A stretch of DNA of 64,000 nucleotides from Lepidodermella squamata (lineage: Eukaryota > Gastrotricha), in contig JBLDXI010000042.1 of the NCBI GenBank assembly GCA_047495785.1, positions 1,922,001-1,986,000 on the forward strand. The letters run 5' to 3'. Positions 51,401 to 61,047 of the stretch are shown here, piece by piece; within the stretch, counting starts at the first letter, position 1, and every line of letters starts with the position of its first letter. A program made the translations under genes and the position numbers. The notes under the pieces were generated by a model. That model saw only the letters and a program-made list of their open reading frames with translations. It was not told the DNA's origin and made no database searches.

Positions 51401-52763
51401 TGAATTTTGTACAAATTTCAGTGCGAGGAACAAGAATGAACAGACACGACGCGATCTGTCTGCGTGCAATGCATTTGTTTAATGTTCTGTGCTTGTGACA
51501 TCAATCGTCCAATCAGAGAACGCATTTTTCCGGCTAAAAAATCTCAAACACAATGTCGTCAACGCGAGAAGTGAAATGACCATTATAACCCAAACCGTGT
51601 GACATTAGTCCCCCGTGGACATAACTCCCCCGGTGGAGTATTGATTCCTTGGAATTATTAGACAGCTGAGGACCTGCTTTACAGGATAGACCAGAAGCGG
51701 GAATTTTCTTGGTATTAATTTCGCATAAATTCATTGGTTGAAATTGGTTGTTGTTGGTGTTTGGAACTTTCAGTGCGAGCGACCACAATGAACAGACACG
51801 ACGCGATCTGTCTGCGTGCAATGCATTTGTTTAATGTTCTGTGCTTGTGACATCAATCGTCCAATCAGAGAACGCATTTTTCCCGCTAAAAAATCTTAAA
51901 CACAATGTCGTCAACGCGAGAAGTGAAATGACCATTATAACCCAAACCGTGTGACATTAGTCCCCCGTGGACATAACTCCCCCGGTGGAGTATTGATTCC
52001 TTGGAATTATTAGACAGCTGAGGACCTGCTTTACAGGATAGACCAGAAGCGGGAATTTTCTTGGTATTAATTTCGCATAAATTCATTGGTTGAAATTGGT
52101 TGTTGTTGGTGTGTGGAACTGTCTGTGCGAGCGACCACAATGAACAGACACGACGCGTGCTGTCTGCAAGGCATTGTCGATTTCCATTCGAGCAATGAAT
52201 TTTGTACAAATTTCAGTGCGAGGGACAAGAATGAACAGACACGACGCGATCTGTCTGCGTGCAATGCATTTGTTTAATGTTCTGTGCTTGTGACATCAAT
52301 CGTCCAATCAGAGAACGCATTTTTCCCGCTAAAAAATCTCAAACACAATGTCGTCAACGCGAGAAGTGAAATGACCATTATAACCCAAACCGTGTGACAT
52401 TAGTCCCCCGTGGACATAACTCCCCCGGTGGAGTATTGATTCCTTGGAATTATTAGACAGCTGAGGACCTGCTTTACAGGATAGACCAGAAGCGGGAATT
52501 TTCTTGGTATTAATTTCGCATAAATTCATTGGTTGAAATTGGTTGTTGTTGGTGTTTGGAACTTTCTGTGCGAGCGACCACAATGAACAGACACGACGCG
52601 TTCTGTCTGCAAGGCATTGTCGATTTCCATTCGAGCAATGAATTTTGTACAAATTTCAGTGCGAGGAACAAGAATGAACAGACACGACGTGATCTGTCTG
52701 CGTGCAATGCATTTGTTTAATGTTCTGTGCTTGCGACATCAATCGTCCAATCAGAGAACGCAT

Positions 52764-54691
52764 CGCGGAGTAATCTGACCGAGCACCGTAGGATTTCAAA
52801 ATCCCGCCGGCGGGTTTTCATTTATTAAGCGAATTCGACCTTGAAACCACCAATTTGTATGAATTGTTCGTTCGCTCCGTCGTGTTAGACTCGTCCAATT
52901 ACTCTTCCAGCAGGAATAATCGTATGCGATACGCGTGACGAGCTTTGGAATTCATCTTCCAAAGCGGATTTACTGAGGTAAAAAGGTTGCTTCCTTCAAC
53001 CTGAGAGCGAAGTAGGACCAGTGACTAAGCATTGTAGTGTAGGGTATGGGATTTGTATGGAATTTGTAGGGCCATACAATCGAATGACCCCGCAGGCTGG
53101 CGCATTCAATTCCATGACCAATTTTAGTGAATTGCGTAATAATTATGCGTTTTTTTTTAATTTTAAATTTTAATTTTAAATCAACTAAATTCCAGAAAAA
53201 AAACACACACACGTTGTCGAACTCCCCCGCGTTTGCCTGACTTCGAATGTTTACTATACTTGAAAAGATGGCCAATTATCTCACCGCTTAAAATCGCGCT
53301 ATTTTCCGTCATTTTGAACTCTAAATTCCAAATTAGTTGTAATATTAATAATGATTTGTTCCGATTTTTATGGTATCGAAATAAGCTTTGTAATTGAAAA
53401 AATACGGGCGCGTTCCATATTATCCGTAACATCGTTTTTCAGTAACATCGAAATGAAGCGATTAATTTTGCTGACGGTTCGTCATCAGTAACGCTGGTTC
53501 CACATGGTTCCGTCTTCGCATGTGTTGGCTTTGAAATCATGGGAAAATTGTAAATATTTTGCGATTTTATTTTCATGATTTACGGTCAAACTTGCATAGA
53601 ATTAAATAGAAGTAGAAATAAAATAGAAAATAGTAATGGTGATTCATGTGATTTTTCACTTTCGAGTGTGGCATAGAACGTGGCTCGTTACATTAAGAGA
53701 TTAAGGTCGAAACAACTGGCGATTATTCCAAAATTTGTTGAAAATCAAGGTGAGCTCGGAAAATTCCAGGCAAAATCCTGGGGCTTCATATTTGTATTCC
53801 GCTGCTACCTGTATCATTTCATTAATTTTTGAGCTCAACCTGATTTTCTAGAAATTCTGCAAAAAAGGCTCAAACTTGACGCATGTTTTGAGAGTGACCT
53901 TTGGACCCATTGTTTGAGCTACTGAAAACTGAGTGATAGACCTTGAACAAAATTAATTTAGTCATGGCGATTTCCAACCAATAAACTCAAAAAATGAGTG
54001 AGAACAAATTGGAAAGAAACCCAAAAGTCGATGGTTCATAAGAATTATCGAAATTGAAAAATATTTGGACTTTCTAAAGAATTGGGCGAATAAATGAATT
54101 TAATTTCAAAATTTCTTTTTAAATTATAATAATTGCTCTAGTAATTTTCGATGAAACTTGCTCATCAATTTGCAATATTAGGGAATTCTCTAAAGTTAGA
54201 ACTTTGCGCGACCAGGACCCCTTTTTATCAGACCAGAATTGCCGACCAGAAATTAGTTTTTTTCAATCGCTAAAAGACTCAAAATGGGCTTGGAAAAGTC
54301 GAAAAATGCCACAGAAACACGTTAAAGCTGAATTTTGCTGACAATTTCAGCCATATTCCAGTTCTAAAATAAACCCCGGCTTGTCGCAGCAGCCAAACTT
54401 CGGGGGAAAATAATTGATACTAAGGAAAATAATTGCTATTGCAAGCAGTGAAATTAGTATTTTTTAGAATTACGACAAAATAGTAGATTTTTTTCGTAAC
54501 GCTTCAGCTATGTGAAAATAGTATTCCAAAGCCTTCAAAGCGTGCTTAACTTGAAAAATCAAAGAATATGCGAAACAGATTTGAGGAAAAAAAACTAAAC
54601 GCCTGAATAGCCGATAATTGATTGTCTCAGCTTTGAATGAGGTCAGTATGATGTATTGTATGGTAGTGTATGGCATTAGCCCCTTTTAAAC
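52764..54691. other. AT-rich unique DNA, no recognisable gene
   Basis: Begins abruptly after GAGAACGCAT of the last satellite unit. Contains A/T-rich low-complexity sequence (near 53140-53210, with a short (CA)n). Two overlapping minus-strand frames (52970-53275 and 53181-53432) show no motif and are probably chance. No splice-supported gene is visible. Confidence 0.5.
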
Positions 54692-54693
54692 TA

Positions 54694-56094
54694 GCCCCTT
54701 TTACACTACACCATTCGAATGGTAAATGATGGTAATTGATGGTAATTACAAATGATTGTGTGACAACAGATGGTGAGTGTGTAACACAGCAAAATAAAGA
54801 ATTTCCTCCTTTTTTCGATTTTTAACATATTCGTTTTTTCATAGCGTTTATTCGAGTTCACGGTATGGCCTTCGAAATATTATGGCCTCTGACCTCGGAT
54901 TACTTCAAAAATTGAGGGAAATACAACCAAAAATCCTGAAACGGAAAATTTATTTTCCTAGGCCATGTTCAGAAATGAAAACTGAAATAATTTAGCGCAT
55001 TAATCAACTTTAACGGAACCGATATATGGAACTTCCTTATTTTCCGATCAAGGTTCGAACCACGACAATTGCTGCATTTTTTACCCTTCGTTGAAGAAAC
55101 TGAAAAATAACTGCCATTCCCCTTATTTAGAAAATTGATGCCTATCCAATTTGTTTAATATGATTTGTTTCTGATTATCAGAAAAATGACATTTATAATC
55201 AGGCTAAAAATCAGACAATTTTCAAAAACATTTTGATGAGTCCCTTTGATATGGATTACCGAAATTGCGACGATTTCTCGACTTTCTAAAATTATCGTTA
55301 AAAACCATAAATTCGAAGTTTGAAATTATTTCTTGATGCGCCAAGAGAATCGGTAACCTCGGGCGATTTTTAAGCGAGCAATTAATAACCTGATTATCTT
55401 TTAGCGGAGCCAAATTTGTCAGTTGCGGAACCAAAATTGGCTGTAGCGGACCCATATTTCTAGACTTGGAAATTTTTCTAGTTTTATATAAGTTTTTTGA
55501 TTTTTTGAAATTGATCTGGAAATTTCAGAAAATTCGGAAAATGCATTCTAGGCGAATTTCACTCAAAATTAGTTTCCGTTTCCGGCCAAATTAGTTCCGC
55601 AATAGGCATTTTCGTTCCGCTAAAAGTGTAAGACCAATTAATAATTTTACAGCAATCTTGTGTGGAAAAGCTGTCGAGAAATACCTAGAAAAATAATTAA
55701 AATACCAAAAATTGGCATCTCGACAATTTCCCAACGCGGAGGAGCCGCGAGTTTAAGGTGATGAAGCAAGGAAATTTGGTCCAACAAATTTAGAGAAACG
55801 CTTCGCGGAATCGCGGAAAATTCGCGGAATTTACACGATAATTTTTTCATTAAATTCGGCTAGGCACCGAATAAAGCTCAGGCATCCTATCCGTTCAGAC
55901 GGAAAATTAATCACGTTGTAAATGAGTCGCAGAAATACCCACGTAAACTGGTTTTAATTATTCTTAGTTCTCTCAAAATCACGATAAAAGCGTGAAAATA
56001 AGCAAAAACAACCTAATCCTTGTTATTCAACAAAAAAGTAATTACCATCAATTACCATCATTTACCATTCGCATAGTAGTAGTGTAAAAGGGGC
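54694..56094. mobile_element. 1.4-kb TIR element (non-autonomous, TA-flanked)
   Basis: About 55-bp inverted repeats. The left one starts GCCCCTTTTACAC at 54694 and continues to about 54748, and its near-perfect reverse complement spans 56039-56094. Flanking TA is at 54692-54693 and 56095-56096. The TIR includes a perfect 14-bp palindrome, ACCATTCGAATGGT, and tandem ATGGTAATT motifs. A partial extra copy of the same subterminal sequence follows immediately at 56097-56134, in the orientation of the left TIR. A second, incomplete AGCCCCTTTTAAAC precedes the left end. The interior has no transposase-like frame. Confidence 0.75.
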
Positions 56095-56096
56095 TA

Positions 56097-56627
56097 CTAC
56101 ACCATTCGAATGGTAAATGATGGTAATTACTCCATTGTTAAATAACAGTGATCAGCTTGATTTCATTTTATATTAACGTTTTTTATCGCTGCTATGAGAG
56201 AACTAAATAGGAATAAAAACTTTTTGATTTTTTGTGACTAATTTCAACAGCATGCCCATTTTCCCGTGAAACTGTATATGATTCCTGGGCTTTATATTCA
56301 GCACCCAAACAACAATTTCTCGCCTTTGCATGATTAAACACATCGAACAACAGCCGCTAAGTTTTTTTGAAATGTTTTTGCGAAATTATTTTGGTAAAAT
56401 TATTTGTAAAACCCTTGCTTCGTTGGCCCAGCTTCATTAGCCGTGATCTCGAGGAATTTCGCGTCAGAAAATTGTCACTTTTGAATATTTCTCAAGGTGT
56501 TTATTGCAGTAAAATTTGCCTTAAAATTCTACATGAGTAATACGTTTAGTCGCCTGTTGCGGAGCCAAATTTCTGGTAAACGTATTCATAAATATATTCA
56601 TAATTCATCTTTTGAATTTGTAAAAAC
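56097..56627. other. AT-rich spacer with extra TIR fragment
   Basis: The first ~38 bp repeat the subterminal sequence of the TIR element next to it. The rest is AT-rich with no recognised feature. Confidence 0.5.
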
Positions 56628-57203
56628 TTGTTAGGTTATAGGGCGCCCCGAAATGTAAAGATTTCAAACTCGATTTCAATGGGTTGTAGTATTTGTAAAA
56701 AAAACGTGCGCACCATATTTTGCGAATTCTATTGTTTCTATCTACCGGGAGGAGAATTGTATAGATCACAAGCCGGCCAACGATGTTACCGCAAAAATCA
56801 TGCAATTAAGATACCGCAAAATTTGACCTGCAAACACGCGGTAGTATTACCACTTTGGAAAATTCTGCAAAATCATCCTTGCAGTGGCTTTTTAACAGTG
56901 CCCATAAAAATCACACACACACACACCCCCACTGTTTTTCAGAAATTTTCAATCATCAACGATGCCAATGTCAAGACTGAAGGGCGGGATATGGTATTCT
57001 GGCAACTGGCTAGCTCTCAAATCGCATCGAACTGCGGCGATGGAACGCCGATGTTTCTGTCTGCTGGTGTGATTCAGCGAGTCAATGTTTCTGGTGGTCC
57101 TTTGGTGACCGATTACACGATTCGATGGCGAATTCGACGCGCGCGTTGCAGAACTAATATTTCAGCCTTGGACATTGTGCATAAATTTGTGATTGCTGAA
57201 TAA
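56628..57203 (+). CDS. Unrecognised protein, probably a multi-exon fragment
   Basis: A 191-residue open frame with no family I recognise. Its middle passes through a (CA)n/C-run and a good acceptor, CTGTTTTTCAG (ending 56942). The likely coding part is therefore the downstream exon 56943-57203, which begins AAATTTTCAATC, contains CGDGTPMFLSAGV and a basic RWRIRRARCR stretch, and ends in a TAA. The upstream part has a Cys-rich patch (CSICKKN..C..YC) that could be a separate exon or non-coding. No matching donor is obvious. It could equally be a chance frame. Confidence 0.3.
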   Translation: MLGYRAPRNVKISNSISMGCSICKKNVRTIFCEFYCFYLPGGELYRSQAGQRCYRKNHAIKIPQNLTCKHAVVLPLWKILQNHPCSGFLTVPIKITHTHTPTVFQKFSIINDANVKTEGRDMVFWQLASSQIASNCGDGTPMFLSAGVIQRVNVSGGPLVTDYTIRWRIRRARCRTNISALDIVHKFVIAE

Positions 57204-57772
57204 TAGAATTTTGATTCCAGGATTTTCAACAACAACTCTCTGTTTTGTGGTAAATCATTTGACAGCAATTTTGATTCTCAAGAATTCTGATTATTTCTTC
57301 TGAATATTACCGTAAGGCGGTCTTACTTCGGACAAAAACGTGTTTTTGGGGCTTAGTTTTACGAGGTGAAGGAAAGCAGATAGGAATTGCCGGAGCTAGG
57401 CCACTTGACGGCTTACGCCCTTTTTGGCAATTCGAGCCTGACCATGGAAATTGGCAAAACATTTCAAGGACGTTTTGAATAAATATTTAATGAGTTTGAA
57501 ATTGCTGGAAAGATGAGTTATGACAATTGCGCGTCCGCGAATGAGGACAAAAATTCAGCGTAAGGGGGGAGTAATAGATGCGAAAAAATGGGAAGACGTG
57601 AGCACACCTTACAAAAGAAATTAAGTTTTCCTTTTATTTTAATCAATTTTCTTCTAAGTCTGTGCATATGCAAATGAGCTGAATAGAAGAAATACAGAGG
57701 CATGATTCGCTTCATAAATGGTTTAGAATGAAAATAGTGTCATAATCACAGTGATCACTGTGGCCTTAGTTT
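57204..57772. other. Intergenic, nothing recognised
   Basis: AT-rich sequence. A 65-residue minus-strand frame (57518-57715) has no motif. Confidence 0.45.
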
Positions 57773-58337
57773 TTATACCCGTGGACTTTGGGACTTTGGG
57801 GTAGACGACGACCAACTTGTCGACCAACCGGAGCGGGACCACGTGGAAGACGCCCATGCAGTCCATTGACTCTGCAATTTTGCATCGCTCCAAGCGAGCC
57901 AAGAAGGTGTGTAGGAGTTCGAAGCCGTAATTCTGGTATCTAACAGCGTTGTTGTAGGGTTACAAAAGTCGTTGCTATTTGAACACCCTGCGGAACAACA
58001 GACACAGAATAAAGCCCATCCAGGGTCATCATAATTTATCTCTTCTGTAACCACAGGATATTTAGTCCGACTTTCTATACATGTTGGTACATAGGTGGCT
58101 AGGATGCAATTGTAGGCAAATTTTATTTCGGAGCCTTTCGAAGGTCGTGAGATGGTTACAGAAACCTGCAAGCTTGACATTTAGAAGAAAGCTCTTTAAT
58201 GAATATGCTATTCTTACAGCGCATTGACCACATCCTCCAACTGTCGTAGCATCTGTAGTCGAACCGTTCAGGCAACTGAAACCAGAGCTTGTACTTACTA
58301 ACTGTACAAGAACTACCAGTAAGATTATGCAGTACAT
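57773..58337 (-). CDS. Secreted Ly6/three-finger-like cysteine-rich protein, two exons
   Basis: Exon 1 (58337-58218) starts with a clear signal peptide (MYCIILLVVLVQLVSTSSG), then SCLNG and GGCGQCA. A donor GTAAGAA at 58217 and an acceptor TTGCAG ending at 58166 give a 52-bp phase-0 intron. Exon 2 continues VSVTISRPSKG, a single Cys near AYNC, then PTC, FCVCCSAGC and DFCN. A signal peptide, about ten cysteines, and a closing CC-x3-C-x5-C-N resemble Ly6/ET-module small secreted or GPI-anchored proteins of nematodes, whose roles are mostly unknown. The Ser/Trp-rich C-terminus (to 57773) is uncertain. A second intron may exist, since another frame after TTGCAG near 57885 ends in a hydrophobic tail. 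The gene lies 291 bp beyond the virus-like block, on the same strand. Confidence 0.6.
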
Positions 58338-58628
58338 AATTTCAGTAATATATTTTCACAGCGAAATATTGTTCAAATAGCAAAATGAGCACGGAATGAG
58401 AAAGCAACTTCTGTACTGAGAATCCTGTAGCCAATAGCAACACCATTAGCTACCCTATTCAACTTGTTCAACGGGTGAAAAGAATTGATAAGTACGAGCG
58501 GGGTACACTGGAGTGAAAGTTCCCGGGAAAGCAAGCGAGTGAATGAATGTTCACCTCTCATCTCTCATTAACAAAATATGAAAAAACATATCATCAATAC
58601 ATTTAGACCTATTGAGCTCGCCTGCAGT
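58338..58628. other. Intergenic region between virus-like block and Ly6-like gene
   Basis: Should contain the Ly6-like promoter and the 3' end of the virus-like block. I see no terminal inverted repeat or target duplication marking the element's edge here. Confidence 0.4.
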
Positions 58629-59246
58629 TTATTTTTTCCGCTCTAAACTATTTATTTTCTCCAAGAGTTCGCTGCGGAAATTGTTAGGGAAAGTTGACTG
58701 AAGCGACGTTTTGAGGTTGAATTTCATGTCAATATACTTCTCATGCTCCTTTATTATCAAATTATATTCAGTTTCAGTAATGTTTCCGTCCTCTAAAGCT
58801 TTCGCGATCATGTCACCCATTGAATTCAGCTTAGAAGACGCCAGAGTGCATATGCGTTCGTGCTTTTGTGCTTTATCTTCCAAGGCACTCGCAGTAGCAT
58901 TCACAACTACGCTAAGAACCCCTCCGCCGAGGGCAACTCCTTCTAGGATAACTGCGATAGGAATTCCGGCAACAGTAGTAAGGACACCAATTCCGCCGAT
59001 TCCTGTCAAGATTGATACGCCAGTTAAACCAATGTTTAATTTCGAACAGATTTTAGCCCATTTTTTATATTTTCTGTATAGTTTGTACCTCATTTCCATC
59101 TCTTTGTCCAAGAATTCTTTCAGGCGCCGCAGTTCTGAAAGCCTGAATTCTTGCACCGGCGAACTCGGAAATGATAAGCGTGGTGCGGTCGGATAAATAT
59201 GACTATTATCAGCTCGCACGTGAACTTGTGTATCACTGCTATTCAT
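58629..59246 (-). CDS. Two-helix membrane protein of virus-like block
   Basis: 205 residues. An N-terminal Ser/Pro-rich tail (1-32) is followed by a charged amphipathic or coiled-coil helix (about 33-66, RRLKEFLDKEMEMRYKLYRK), a glycine-rich hydrophobic hairpin of two transmembrane-like helices (about 71-120, with GIGGIGVL and VALGGGVL), and a C-terminal helical region carrying KHE, SKLNSM and ITETEYN. I recall similar proteins as abundant uncharacterised products of Polinton/adintovirus-like loci in cnidarians and other invertebrates. The architecture also recalls SLATT-type two-TM effectors. Role unknown; a membrane-active or virion membrane protein is possible. It starts 6 bp after the fibre-like gene and is the last gene of the block. 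The frame is intact. Confidence 0.65.
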   Translation of the reverse strand: MNSSDTQVHVRADNSHIYPTAPRLSFPSSPVQEFRLSELRRLKEFLDKEMEMRYKLYRKYKKWAKICSKLNIGLTGVSILTGIGGIGVLTTVAGIPIAVILEGVALGGGVLSVVVNATASALEDKAQKHERICTLASSKLNSMGDMIAKALEDGNITETEYNLIIKEHEKYIDMKFNLKTSLQSTFPNNFRSELLEKINSLERKK

Positions 59247-59252
59247 CGTTTA

Positions 59253-59966
59253 TCAAAAATTAGATATTTTCAAGTAAAATTCAACAGTCATAGGTTTGCT
59301 GGAAGACATCAAAATGTTGAAAGTGTCACCTTTTTCAAACTGTTCTACGAAAGTACAGTATTCGGCTATATTCCGGATCGCGTCGTAATCGAATGAAAAA
59401 GATTTCGAAATTAGGACACTGCCATTTTTCATGAAATCACAAGTGCAGCCTGATGAAACGCTTCCCCAAATTCTAAACCAAAATTGCATATTAGCCAGGA
59501 TATTTTCGAGAAAAGACAATTCGTCATTAATTTGAACCAGCAAAGTGTGGGTTATAACCCTGGTTACCGCCATTTGCGTACGACCATCTACATGACTTTC
59601 GCCGAAGCCTGTAAATACCTGCCCGTCAACGTATTGCTTGTTGACTACGTCAAAAAGACCTACAGGGTATGCCACGTTTGTTATTCGACCGCCATTCATG
59701 TCGATGGTTCTGTCATCAGCATACTTCAAAGGCTTGTACGATTCGATCAGCTGCCTGGATTCATTTTCATTGAGAGTATTTTCTTCAACCCAAGATTTCG
59801 ATGTTGCGTCATTGTCGAAAACGGGGCGGCCGAGATTTTCAATTTTGAAATTATTTGCGTTTAAATTACTCATAAATGCTTTCTTCCCATCAGCGCGTAG
59901 ATATAAATCGGATCCATTCTGACCTCCCGACCATTCGCTAGGAATAAAAATTGAACTAGATTTCAT
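59253..59966 (-). CDS. Fibre-like protein with phage tail-fibre repeats
   Basis: 237 residues. Two copies of the motif found in phage tail-fibre shafts: IENLGRP..DNDATSKSWV (42-60) and ITNVAYPVGLFDVVNKQYVD (95-114). This pattern, N-x-P-x-(D)A-x-K-x-YVD, forms trimeric fibre segments in phages and in some eukaryotic dsDNA viruses. The N-terminus (EWSGGQNGSDLYLRADGKK) could anchor to a vertex, and the C-terminal ~110 residues look beta-rich, as expected of a receptor-binding head. The start ATG overlaps the stop of the upstream VLTF3-like gene (ATGA). In the block it is the natural candidate for vertex spike or receptor binding. That is inference, since no structure or partner is known. The frame is intact. 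Confidence 0.7.
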   Translation of the reverse strand: MKSSSIFIPSEWSGGQNGSDLYLRADGKKAFMSNLNANNFKIENLGRPVFDNDATSKSWVEENTLNENESRQLIESYKPLKYADDRTIDMNGGRITNVAYPVGLFDVVNKQYVDGQVFTGFGESHVDGRTQMAVTRVITHTLLVQINDELSFLENILANMQFWFRIWGSVSSGCTCDFMKNGSVLISKSFSFDYDAIRNIAEYCTFVEQFEKGDTFNILMSSSKPMTVEFYLKISNF

Positions 59967-60444
59967 TTCAACTGAGTACTGATTAGATTTAATTTTTCAT
60001 GCCAACGTAAAATCGCATCCCTTGAACGGTTCAGAGTGATTTTATTCGCAACGTTTTCGTAACCGAGCTTCAGCGAAACGTACTTAAGCACAAATTCTAC
60101 GTTGACCATGTTTTTACCAGGAAATTTCATGGAATAGAGCTCATCTATTTTCTTAAAGTGGTCATGATGTTATCGAGCTCATACCATTTCAGAACTAGTC
60201 CCAATTTTCTGATTTTGGCCATTAGGTGCCATTTTCGCCTGTAAGGTAAAGAGCGCCTAACCCTTTGATAATAATCTGTAAAAGGATAAACGATAGCACA
60301 TTTAGGACAAAAATTGATGTAAAGATGGTGATCAATTAGCAAAAGTGATGAGCAGAGCTCACATTCTGTTTTCGAATGGCATTTCACACTCTTGTTTTCG
60401 ATTTCGGCTAGAAGAGAGAGGCAATATTCGAATTCTTCATCCAT
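59963..60444 (-). pseudogene. VLTF3-like late transcription factor, frameshifted
   Basis: The frame starting at 60444 encodes an N-terminal zinc ribbon (C28-x2-C31, C46-x2-C49) and a basic segment (YQRVRRSLPYRR), then stops at 60145 after 99 residues. Another frame immediately continues from about 60165 to a stop at 59963 with ordinary coding sequence (KLGYENVANK, then ILRWHEKLN), so one base appears to be lost near 60162-60172. A zinc ribbon plus a helical C-terminal domain fits the VLTF3/A2L-like family, which activates late viral promoters in poxviruses and relatives. The assignment rests on architecture and position rather than on a diagnostic residue set. The stop overlaps the fibre-like start (ATGA). 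Confidence 0.55.
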
Positions 60445-60466
60445 AATCAGGAAAGCACTTATTACT

Positions 60467-60610
60467 TTAGGCTCTAAGTGCTTTCATAAATTGGCTCTTC
60501 TTAGAGCCGCAAATTTGACAATTGCTTACTATAATTACTCGCTTGTTTTCCGTAACTTTTCTTTGTTCGTTCAAATTTCCAGTGTGCTTCTTACACTTCA
60601 AACAGTACAT
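60467..60610 (-). CDS. 47-residue zinc-ribbon protein
   Basis: A short gene squeezed between the protease and the VLTF3-like gene. It starts MYCLKCKKHT and later has SNCQICGSKKSQF, giving C3-x2-C6 and C31-x2-C34 with a KRVIIVSN strand between, then KALRA and a stop. This YCxKCKxxT..CxxCGxKKSxF layout is a familiar single zinc ribbon of phages and eukaryotic DNA viruses, including Polinton-like ones. It probably binds nucleic acid or protein. Specific function unknown. The ATG is 6 bp past the protease's shifted stop and the stop is 22 bp before the next start. The frame is intact. Confidence 0.75.
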   Translation of the reverse strand: MYCLKCKKHTGNLNEQRKVTENKRVIIVSNCQICGSKKSQFMKALRA

Positions 60611-60616
60611 ATTTTG

Positions 60617-61047
60617 CTAAAACATTAGATCTTTCAGCCTGTTATCATTCATAATGGACGCATCATTCGTGAAATCGAGGAGAATTTCGCCAGCTCAGAC
60701 AAGAAGTAAACTACGTAGAAACCGCACGCCACACTTTTTGTGTGCTGAATTTCATGAGTGGAATACCAAATGTCGCGATTACTTCGCCTCTCTATGACTT
60801 CATTAGGGCAAACGAAGCCAAAGCTGTCGAAATAAATTATTTCCTTATCAGTTACCTGCATTCCTACCCAATGCGTTCCCCCTCCAAAGTCATCTAAGTT
60901 GATTACATAGTATCCATTCTTCAAATTTAGGGGCAAGAGATGCCTGGGGTAACATCCGTTGTACTTCTTCCCAACTCTCGAGTACATCATTTTGTTAATG
61001 TCCGAATTCGAAAGTGGGAAGAAACGCCCTAGTTTTTTGACTCCCAT
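60617..61047 (-). pseudogene. Adenain-type cysteine protease, C-terminally frameshifted
   Basis: Adenovirus/Polinton maturation protease (C5 type). Catalytic elements are all visible: His59 in GGGTHWVGM, Asp74 in YFDSFGF, Gln101 in EIQHTKS and Cys108 in VACGFYVVYF. In this family it cleaves capsid and core precursors at maturation. After the catalytic Cys helix the frame runs to a stop at 60649 with an atypical tail, while the neighbouring frame continues from about 60690 with a family-like C-terminus to a stop at 60617. One base has apparently been lost near 60687-60693. The start ATG (61047) lies within the end of the upstream minor capsid gene (overlap about 19 bp). Confidence 0.85.

Larger units (their letters stand above)
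17587..52763. repeat. Main uninterrupted block of the 443-bp satellite (~35 kb, about 80 units)
   Basis: Direct tandem units of 443 bp with sporadic 352-bp units (starting near 33356, 36809, 37604, 38399, 40641, 46309, 51534) and one 118-bp unit (39194-39311). Landmarks in each unit are TTGATTCCTTGGAATTATTA, CGGGAATTTTCTTGG, GGTTGTTGTTGG, CACGACGCG twice, CCAATCAGAGAACGC and CTCCCCCGGTGG. Each 443-bp unit contains an imperfect internal direct repeat 91 bp apart. Copies differ by a few percent and fall into variant families. From about 18.9 kb most carry TCGATTTCC instead of TCCATTTCC, and after about 37 kb most carry CTTGTGACATC and TTTTTCCCGC. Open frames on both strands of every unit show no coding signature. 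Confidence 0.97.

Noticed and set aside
8721-52763. More than 90 near-identical open frames of 63-144 residues (both strands) as a tandem gene family
   Set aside because: They recur with the exact satellite period on both strands at once, overlap one another, are disrupted freely by variants, and show no domain, signal peptide or codon pattern. They are products of the repeat.
17587-52763. CRISPR-like array
   Set aside because: Units are 443 bp of continuous homologous sequence with no short repeat/unique-spacer alternation, and the context is eukaryotic.
52970-53432. Two overlapping minus-strand frames next to the satellite
   Set aside because: They cross A/T homopolymer and (CA)n low-complexity sequence and lack any motif.
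58711-59864. Plus-strand frames opposite the two-TM and fibre-like genes
   Set aside because: Antisense shadows of well-supported minus-strand genes.
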